From the NCBI GenBank assembly GCA_900771035.1, contig CAAGML010000129.1, positions 1 to 23,890 of the forward strand: a stretch of 23,890 nucleotides of DNA, written 5' to 3'. Below the pieces are notes generated by a model that saw nothing but the letters and a program-made list of their open reading frames with translations, was not told the DNA's origin and did no database searches. A program made the position numbers and the translations under genes. The stretch comes from Bacteroidales bacterium. GTDB taxonomy: Bacteria; Bacteroidota; Bacteroidia; Bacteroidales; Paludibacteraceae. Of this stretch, positions 6,487 to 14,900 are shown one piece after another; the first letter of the stretch is position 1, and every line of letters begins with the position of its first letter.

Positions 6487-7968
6487 ATGAAATATACAAT
6501 AACTGATAAAATCTCAATCGAAGATATCAAATCTATTATCTTCGAGAACCGCCAGATTGAACTCTCGAAAGAGTCAATCGCACGCATTCAGAAATGCCGT
6601 GACTATCTCGACAACAAGATGAAGACTCAGAAGGAACCTATCTATGGAGTTACCACCGGTTTTGGTTCGCTCTGCAACATCTCTGTTGGTGCTGACGAAC
6701 TCTCTCAACTTCAGAAGAACCTCGTGATGAGCCACTCTTGCGGTACTGGCGACCCTGTTGACCAAGAAATAATCCGCATCATCATGCTGCTCAAGATTCA
6801 GTCTCTCCAGTATGGCTATTCTGGCTGTCAGGTTGTTACCGTTCAGCGTCTTGCCGATATGTTCAACAACAACGTGATACCTGTCGTATATCAGAATGGT
6901 TCGCTTGGCGCATCAGGCGACCTTGCTCCACTTGCACATCTATGCTTGCCACTGCTTGGTCTTGGCGAGGTTTATTTCGAAGGCAAGAAAGTTGCTGCTG
7001 CCGAGGTTAACAAGAAATTCGGCTGGGAACCTATCACACTCCAGTCAAAGGAGGGTCTCGCTCTCCTGAACGGTACGCAGTTTATGGCGGCACATGCCAC
7101 TTGGGCATTAATCAAAGCAGAGGAACTCTCGAAAGCAGCCGACACTATCGGTGGCGTATCCCTCGACGCATTCGATGGCCGTATCGAGCCATTCACTTAC
7201 GAGGTTCACGCCATCCGTCCTCACAACGGACAGTTGGCAACAGCTGAGCGCATACGCAACCTTATGAAGGGTTCTGAGATTATCGCCCGCCCTAAGAAAC
7301 ACGTACAAGACCCTTATTCATTCCGTTGCATGCCACAGGTTCACGGTGCTTCGAAAGACGCTATAGCATACGTTAAGTCCGTAGTTACCACTGAAATAAA
7401 CTCAGCTACCGACAATCCAACAGTCGTTCCTGACAGCGATATGGTAATCTCGGCAGGTAACTTCCACGGTCAGCCATTGGCAATCGTTATGGACTTCCTC
7501 GCAATAGCATTGGCAGAACTTGGTTCTATCTCTTGCCAGCGTATCAACCAACTCATCTCCGGCAAACGCGAACTTCCTTCGTTCCTCGTTGCGAAACCAG
7601 GTCTCAACTCAGGCTTTATGATTCCTCAATATACTGCAGCTTCAATCGTAAGCCAGTCAAAGGGTCTCTGTATGCCTGCATCTGTTGACTCTATCGAGTC
7701 TTCGCAAGGTCAGGAAGACCATGTGTCAATGGGTGCTAACGCTGCGACAAAACTTATCCGTGTAGCACTCAACACCGAGCGTGTACTTGGCATAGAGTTG
7801 TTCAATGCCGCGCAGGCACTGGAATTCCGTCGTCCAATGAAATCTTCAGCCGAAATCGAGGCTCTCGTTGCCGACTACCGCAAGGTTGTTCCTTTCATCG
7901 AGAACGACGAGGTTATGTACCCTCATATAGCAGACTCTATTGAGTTCATCCGCCGCAAATTCAACTAA
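6487..7968 (+). CDS. hutH: Histidine ammonia-lyase (histidase)
   Basis: Converts L-histidine to urocanate plus ammonia, the first step of histidine degradation. The 493-residue length fits the family. The MIO cofactor forms from an internal Ala-Ser-Gly, seen here as A142-S143-G144 in GSLGASGDLAPLAH. Other family marks are YGVTTGFGSL near residue 53, NGTQFM, QDPYSFRCMPQVHGA, and ATDNPTV. It follows hutU by 8 bases and a terminator comes right after its stop, so hutU-hutH is a two-gene unit. The genes for the later steps (imidazolonepropionase, formiminotransferase or formimidoylglutamase) are not in this window and must lie elsewhere if the pathway is complete. Confidence 0.97.
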   Translation: MKYTITDKISIEDIKSIIFENRQIELSKESIARIQKCRDYLDNKMKTQKEPIYGVTTGFGSLCNISVGADELSQLQKNLVMSHSCGTGDPVDQEIIRIIMLLKIQSLQYGYSGCQVVTVQRLADMFNNNVIPVVYQNGSLGASGDLAPLAHLCLPLLGLGEVYFEGKKVAAAEVNKKFGWEPITLQSKEGLALLNGTQFMAAHATWALIKAEELSKAADTIGGVSLDAFDGRIEPFTYEVHAIRPHNGQLATAERIRNLMKGSEIIARPKKHVQDPYSFRCMPQVHGASKDAIAYVKSVVTTEINSATDNPTVVPDSDMVISAGNFHGQPLAIVMDFLAIALAELGSISCQRINQLISGKRELPSFLVAKPGLNSGFMIPQYTAASIVSQSKGLCMPASVDSIESSQGQEDHVSMGANAATKLIRVALNTERVLGIELFNAAQALEFRRPMKSSAEIEALVADYRKVVPFIENDEVMYPHIADSIEFIRRKFN

Positions 7969-7977
7969 TAATCATAC

Positions 7978-8014
7978 AAAAAAAGGGTTAGTCTTCATAA
8001 GGCTAACCCTTTTT
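7978..8014 (+). terminator. Intrinsic terminator of the hut operon
   Basis: AAAAGGGTTAGTCTT (7981-7995) pairs with AAGGCTAACCCTTTT (7999-8013), one G-U pair, around a three-base CAT loop, followed by a short T-run. It begins 9 bases after the hutH stop. The next gene starts at 8033, only 18 bases further on, so this stem may also act as an attenuator for that gene. Confidence 0.88.
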
Positions 8015-8032
8015 ATATATAATACAGGAACT

Positions 8033-8806
8033 ATGGCTAAAAAGTTTCTCATCCTTTCCCTCATTACATTGTTGTTGTCCTCCTGCCTCGACCTTGATGA
8101 GCCATCAATATCCTCCACAATGACTGTCTCCATAGGTGACCTCTCATTCGAGATGACATACGTCCCTGAAGGCAGTTTCACCATGGGTGCTTACGACAAG
8201 CAAATCTCATACGCCTCAAACGATGAATATCCTGAGCATAAAGTCTCTCTTGGTGCTTTCTATATATGCAAGACCGAAATCACTGCCGCCATTTGGAATG
8301 CCGTTATGAACGACTCACTCCCTGGTGCGAATCTTGGTCTGCCTGCTACCGGTATCTCATATAACCAGCTTGATTCTTTCATAACAATACTCCGAAGCAA
8401 GACTGGTTATGTCTTTGCCCTGCCAACTGAGGCTCAGTGGGAATACGCTGCACGTGGCGGTGCTGATTCCAAGAACAACCTTTATGCAGGTTCTGACAAT
8501 ATTAACTATGTGGCTGTCCATGACACCACGATGGCTTTCCCTGTAGCCAGACTCACCGAAAACTCTCTTGGACTTTATGATATGTCCGGCAATGTAGCCG
8601 AATGGTGCTATGATTGGTATGGAAAATATTCCGCCGAGGATCAGAATATGCCAACCGGTCCAAGTTCAGGCACTTACCGTGTCGTTCGTGGCGGCTCTTA
8701 TCTTTCTCCTTCTGAGGATTGCCGTGTCTCCGCACGCTCTTTTGCATCTCCCGATTCTGTCTCCCCGACTATAGGTTTCCGCCTAATCCTTTATCCTATG
8801 AACTAA
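8033..8806 (+). CDS. Lipoprotein with FGE/sulfatase-modifying-factor fold
   Basis: The protein is 257 residues from ATG 8033; a longer in-frame reading begins inside hutH and crosses its terminator, so it is rejected. MAKKF, a hydrophobic stretch and LLSSC form a lipoprotein signal with C18 as the lipidated residue. The rest matches the FGE-sulfatase family: VPEGSFTMGAYD, YPEHKVSLGAFYI, LPTEAQWEYAARGG, LGLYDMSGNVAEW, VVRGGSY and a final GFRLI. In true formylglycine-generating enzymes two cysteines follow the GGSY motif; here the stretch reads SPSEDC, with only one cysteine in the area, so sulfatase activation is unlikely. A binding or structural role at the cell envelope is more probable. Some T9SS components (GldK) share this fold, but the gene has no gliding/T9SS neighbours. 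Confidence 0.88.
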   Translation: MAKKFLILSLITLLLSSCLDLDEPSISSTMTVSIGDLSFEMTYVPEGSFTMGAYDKQISYASNDEYPEHKVSLGAFYICKTEITAAIWNAVMNDSLPGANLGLPATGISYNQLDSFITILRSKTGYVFALPTEAQWEYAARGGADSKNNLYAGSDNINYVAVHDTTMAFPVARLTENSLGLYDMSGNVAEWCYDWYGKYSAEDQNMPTGPSSGTYRVVRGGSYLSPSEDCRVSARSFASPDSVSPTIGFRLILYPMN

Positions 8807-8830
8807 ATTCTCATACATTTTCTTAGCTTT

Positions 8831-8888
8831 GGCTTTAGTTTTGGCTTTTTGGGCTGCGCTTGCATTGTTGTCAGCCAAAGCTAAAGCC
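8831..8888. terminator. Shared hairpin between convergent genes
   Basis: GGCTTTAGTTTTGGCT (8831-8846) pairs with AGCCAAAGCTAAAGCC (8873-8888), with one G-U pair and a 26-base loop. An alternative register pairs TTAGCTTTGGCT (8823-8834) with AGCCAAAGCTAA (8873-8884). It lies between the lipoprotein stop (8806) and the giant gene stop (8906, opposite strand), the place expected for a bidirectional terminator, although no strong T-run follows the stem on either strand. Confidence 0.6.
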
Positions 8889-8905
8889 GGGCAATAATCA
8901 GAGGT

Positions 8906-11900
8906 TTATTTTACGATTACTTTGAGACTCTTGCGGTTGTCAATGCGGATTATATAGACACCAGCTGCATAAACATTGATACGTTCAACCTCTGATGCCT
9001 TGGTTACCTTTTTGACAAGGCGTCCTGTCATATCATAAACCGTTACATCGTAGTTACCTGCGCCACAGACCACAATATCCTTTTCCTCAGAATATGTAAC
9101 GTAATTAACCTCCTCAACATCGTCAACAACGGTAATGAGAGTGAATTCCGCCGTAACAGTAACATCCTCAGTAATGACAAGTACGAGAGTCCTGTTAGTA
9201 AAGGTAGAATCACCTATTATCCATTTTGCGAACTTGTAACCATCGTCAGGCGTTGCAACGAGGACGGCAGTCGCGCCATAGTTGTACATACCTAAGCCTT
9301 CGACTGTGCCCTCACCAATGATGTTGGCTGAAATGGTATGCTGATCGATAATGAAGCTTGCCACAAAAGTAGTATCCATGCTTGGCATTATGATTGTGCG
9401 AATATTGTCCGTATTGCCATCGTTCCAGACAGTATGGTAATGCATTATAGGCATGGCGGCAATCTCCTGACTACTCATATATTTATAATTACCAGAACCA
9501 ATGACAGAACCGTATTTTTCAGAACCTTCAGCCACTGATACGGTCAGGTCGAAAGATGCTGTGTCGAAATTCGCTATGATTGACGTATCCTGCATTACAA
9601 TCATTGTCCATGGATTGTCAACCGTTATAGTATCGCCGTTGTTTCCGTTTGTCCAGCAGGTAAACATCATACCTTCGGCTGGAATTGCTGTGAGTACAGG
9701 GGCAGTTGCTTCATAGAATACGCCTGGACTTGCTGTGTCGGTCTCTGCGTTGGCAATATTGATGACACCAAGTGCAGGGGTGACTTCTGGGGAGACAGCC
9801 GTTGAGACTGTGTATGTAGGCACTGTATCTATGCGGATATTGTCAAGCCAAGCCTTAAAGTCGGCATAGCCGTTCGGTGTATGGCAGATTGCGACTTTTG
9901 CGCCTGTAGGAATGTTGCGGACGTAAGCCGTATGAGTATCCATTGAGTAAGAATTGCTTCCACTGGCTGTGTATGACGATACGAATGTTGTAGGGTCGGT
10001 AGGGTCGGTAATGTAGCCGACCTGGAAGTTGCCGGAGGATCTAAGGCTTTGGTATCCGCAGTCAAACATCACGCATACGTCTGTCACATCTCCGAACGAA
10101 GGCAGAATCAGATACATCGGCGTTGTCCAATCGCTGCGTGTCTGAAGTGAATATCTGCCTTCGGTCGCATATGATGTGGATGCATGGTAATCTGGATAAG
10201 AAGACGCGGATGCATTGAGGTCGCTCCAACAGATTGTCTCAATCATTCCTGGACCGGAATAAGATGCAGGCACATGTTCGAAGCCCTCAGTGTATGGAAG
10301 GCTCGCCACACCGCAGACATGGATAGGATTTCCTACTACCCAGCGGCTTGAGCCATCATCTGTGCCTGAACAGTTAGCACGCACTTCCCAGATGTATGTC
10401 ACGTTGTTTTGAAGACCATTGATGGTAACCTCAGATGTCTGGCCAGCCAAAGTTACAGTGTCGGTAGAGCCTTCCGCCCAATAACGGTAGTCGTAAGTGC
10501 CTTCAGTACCATATTCGCCTGAAGTGACCATGAAAGTAATGGAGTTGTCAGTAGCCGATGTCGCGATTGTCGTTGAAGGGGCCGAACATGTGGGAAGAGT
10601 AGTGTAATGGTATTCCATCCAAGGGCTACTCTCCTCACCACTACAATGTCCACGGACATAGAGATAGTAATCCATATCCTTGTCAAGGCCGCTAAGATTA
10701 ACTTGATTCGTAATCACATTTGTAAGTGAAAGCGTGTCAAGTTCTTCCACTGTCATCTGTTTTGGAGCGTTGTAGATTTGCCAGGATTGTTCTTCATTGC
10801 CAGGATACCAGTACGCATGTGCAGAAGACGTAGTGACGTGGTCAACCTTGATATTTGTGACAGGACGGCAATCCGCAGGTGCGTAACAGAACTCTATATT
10901 ATTACGCTCTGCCAGTAACGTACCTTCTACAGGAGAATTAACAGGGCAAGCGTAATTATCATTCTGATAGTACAATGTCTTATTGTCTGTGGTGCCGGTA
11001 CATCTGAATTTGTAGTATTGACCTTCGTAATCATAGCTCTCTTTATGAACAGCCACCACAAGATTATCGGTATCATTATACTCGAATGGCGTAGTAAGTT
11101 TGAATGAGTTGAATACGCCATCTCCGCTACAATTGAATGGACCGGAATAGACTTCGGTCAGACTATCGGCAGGTATCCAATCGGATGTTGAGCTGAATGT
11201 TGACTTAGAGGTATGTCCAAGGTAAATCTTGACATTTGTTTTAGTCATAGGAATATTGTACCCGTACTGGAATGCAATCGAACGAATCTCGCCGATCTGT
11301 AATTCTGATGTGTCAAAAATCTGCTGGCTATAACCGTAATTGTAAAAATTGGCACATGGTATGGAATGTTGAGTGTTTGTGCCTTCACCGATAGTATGAC
11401 AATCTGTAGGTTCATCAATGGTAGTGGCATTTATCATGGCATTTTCACTGTGGTTGTTGCCATCCGTTGCACGTACATAGAAGTCGTATGATGTTGTAGG
11501 GTTGAGACCAAGGACGATGTGCGAGCGGGTTGTCACGACAGTCCATTCCGTAGGAGTATAGCCTGAAGCGACACATGCCACCTCCCATTGAGTCTCATTG
11601 GCAAAGTTCGCCGTGTCTGACTCCCATGTTGCGGTGAATGCGTTAGACGCGATATCGAATACCTGGACATTGATAACGGCAGGCAATGCTTCTGGCATGG
11701 TGAACTGACAACTGTCCCAAGGAGAAGAACAGTTGACATCACCTGTACATTCGTTCTTGACATAGAAATGGTATGTGGTCTCACAATCCAAACCAGTGAG
11801 GTCAACGGCAACCGTATCTACTCCGGTAATGGCAACTGCCGACCCAAGATTTGCCATAGCTATGGCATTATCACTTATTACGTATGTGAAGTTATTAGCC

Positions 11901-14900
11901 TGTGCCGCATAACCAGAGGTGTTGCTCCAAGCCACGGTGGCGGTGTGTTTGCCTGTGATTGTCGCTTCTGGGGTTGATGGAACACGGCATGGCGACAATG
12001 TGCGGAACATTATTCCCTCCGTCCACTCTGACAATCCGTCATCATGGTTTTCGCCATCGCAATGTGTACGGACATAGACATAATATATAGTGTAGTCTTC
12101 AAGACCGGTAAGCACGGCAGAGTTGCCTGTCAGTCCTGTAATCTGAGGCGTTATGGCAGTGAAGTCTGTCACCTCGTTTGTGCTGTAATATACATCTGAC
12201 GTGTTGGCATAGTCGCCTGTGCTCTCCGTCCATGTAACTGTCGCTGAGTTTACGTCAACATCACTGACAGTTACATCTGTCACCTCTGGACAAGCGACGC
12301 TTTCTTCGCAGCAATTAAACTGAACCTTTGGAAGGAATGTCTGTGAGCCGGCATTGAACTTGTTACCATGGCCTGTCACCTTATCTGTGGTGATGCCATA
12401 GAATGAGGTTCGTGGACCATTATAGCCAGTGGTTGTCAATTTGTATTCTATCAGAAGGTTTCCTCCTTCCGCAGGATAGTCAAAAGGAGTGGCGAATTGT
12501 ATAACGTTTTGATAATTTGATACAGTGGCATACCCTGTATAGACAGTATCTGAAGGAGAGGTCGCAAATCCTGACGAAAGGTCATCTGACGGGGTAATCC
12601 CTACTGAAACCTGAATCTGGGCATTACCGAAATTGTATGTCTCGTTTGTCGAGAAGAATGTCATCTTTGTAATGGATTTTCCACGAAGGGCAGTAAGCAT
12701 GTCAGAACTATATACAAATTGGGTCTGAACACCTTGTATATCGTAATATAATCCATATATTGGCATAAAATCATTTGTGGCCGTTCCGTCGGCTACTATC
12801 ACGTCTTCGCAGAATATAAGTGACTTTGTCGTGAACTCATTGAAACGCCATTGAGCGTATGCAGTGTCGCAGTGGGTGCGTAAATATACATAATAATGTG
12901 TGCCTCGCGTCAATCCTGTCAGAGGGTATGTGCAGAACCCGGCATCATTTGTAGCTGTGATGCTTTGTACATAACCCCATTCAGGGTTTCCGAGTGGCCA
13001 TTCGGATAACACCAGATCAAACGATGTCGTGGCATCGCCTATGTGCCAGCTGAGGTTTGCAGTGCGTCGTTCGATGTCCGAAACAATGAAATCATATAAA
13101 GTGGCGCACTCCTCTTCAACAATAATGATTCTCCAGTCAGACGTGAAGTTTGTGTCTTGCGAAATGACGTGGATTGTCACTGAGTCTGTGAAATCCCATG
13201 GGCTTACGTATTCCTCGCCATCCACCTCAAGTCTGCACGATGGATAGTGGGTAATCAGGTCGGCATACAGATTATCTATTTCTGTGCCCTTGCGGACAAT
13301 GACATCAATGGTCTTGGCATCATGGTCTATTGTGTAACTGATTACCTCTGTATTGTGGATTATCAATGTATCTACGTCAGTGCTGTTGTCGAGGGTTGTG
13401 AATGAAATTGCGTTAATGTCCTCTTTGCTGAGACTGTCTTCGACACAGTCTGCGACGATATGCAGCGTGTAAGTTGTCTTAGGATTAAGTCCTGTCAAGG
13501 TATATATCACGGTGTCATTGACCACCACACATTCATCTATATTTACATTGACGGTGTCGTTTGTGTCGCTGGCAACGAAAATAATCCAGTTTTCCGCATT
13601 GCCTGTCTCAACCCATGAAAGGGGAATCGAGATACTGGTTGCTTCTCCTGCAACGAAATTCTCTGGTCTCAGACATTGGAGTTCGGTCGTGAACTCACAC
13701 GCAGGTGACCATGCGCTTGAACCGTCATTATAATTGTTGTTTACGCAGTTCACTCGGACATAAACATAATAATGGGTATTTGCTGTGAGGGAGGTGTCAG
13801 TGTAAGTAGTTCCAAGGATGTTGTCAGCAGTAAGTCCGGTAGTCTCGAAATCTGTAACCAATGTGTCTGATATTATCAGGCTGTATGATGTGGCAAAATC
13901 GCCTTCACCGTTGTTCCAAGTAATGGTGGCTTTGGTGTTGGTGATGTCTGTTGCCACAGGTGCAGCCACCGCAGGACATGCTTCTTCTGTACTGCAGAAG
14001 TTGAACCTCACGAAATTACGGTCGGTTTCTCTGCTGCCGTTAGGAATATACGATGCCGACGGATTAGGATTGGTGCTATCATCTGAATAGTACAGTGTCT
14101 TATATCCGGTTGTGTGGTGTATGTAAAAATATGCGCTGCCTGCGTACGAACCGGTATTGTCGTCAACGATTATCGCAAGGTTATCAGTACCATTGTATTC
14201 AAATGGCGTATCAAATGTAATTTCGTTCCATGCGTCGTCCGTCATCTGATAATTGCCTGAATAGACCAAATCATTGTCAGTCACACGAATCCAATCAACT
14301 GCCGATGAGAATGTGGATTTTGTTGTATGTGCCAGATAGATTTTGAGATTCCTTCTTTTTGCGGAATTGGTGCAAAAGAACGATATTCCTTTTATGATTC
14401 CCGCCTGGTTGATTTCTGCCGCGTCATATATCTGTTCTGAGAGTGAATATCTATAATTTTCGTATGCTGGCAGATAGTAGGTTATTGCTGTATCTGTTCC
14501 TCCTACTGCTATTTCGTGGGTATTGTCACAGTCAGATGCCAAACCTTGAGTCTTGGCAGTAACACTAATCCACTCCGTGTTTCCTAAAGTAGCACCGCAG
14601 TTGCAACGTATGTATATATAATATGTGGTGTTGCGGTTGAGAAAATTAAGCACCTTTGAGGTTCCCGTAACATTATGGTAAGTTATCGCTGCTGTTGATG
14701 GATTCGCCAGCTCGCTTTCGCTGACAATTATGTCATACTTGTCTGCCGGGTCTGCATAAGCCGAAGGTGCCCAGTAGAGTGTCATCTGATATTTTTCCAC
14801 ATTCGTAATGGCTACGTTCGTAGGAGCGATGCACGCATCTGGCATTGTGAACTCTGTCATAACGTATGGGCTGTTACCGTTCCTGCCTCCGCATGCGTTG

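Noticed and set aside
7940..8032. 31-residue N-terminal extension of the FGE-fold lipoprotein
   Set aside because: It begins inside hutH and would translate through the terminator; ATG 8033 places a clean lipoprotein signal at the N-terminus.
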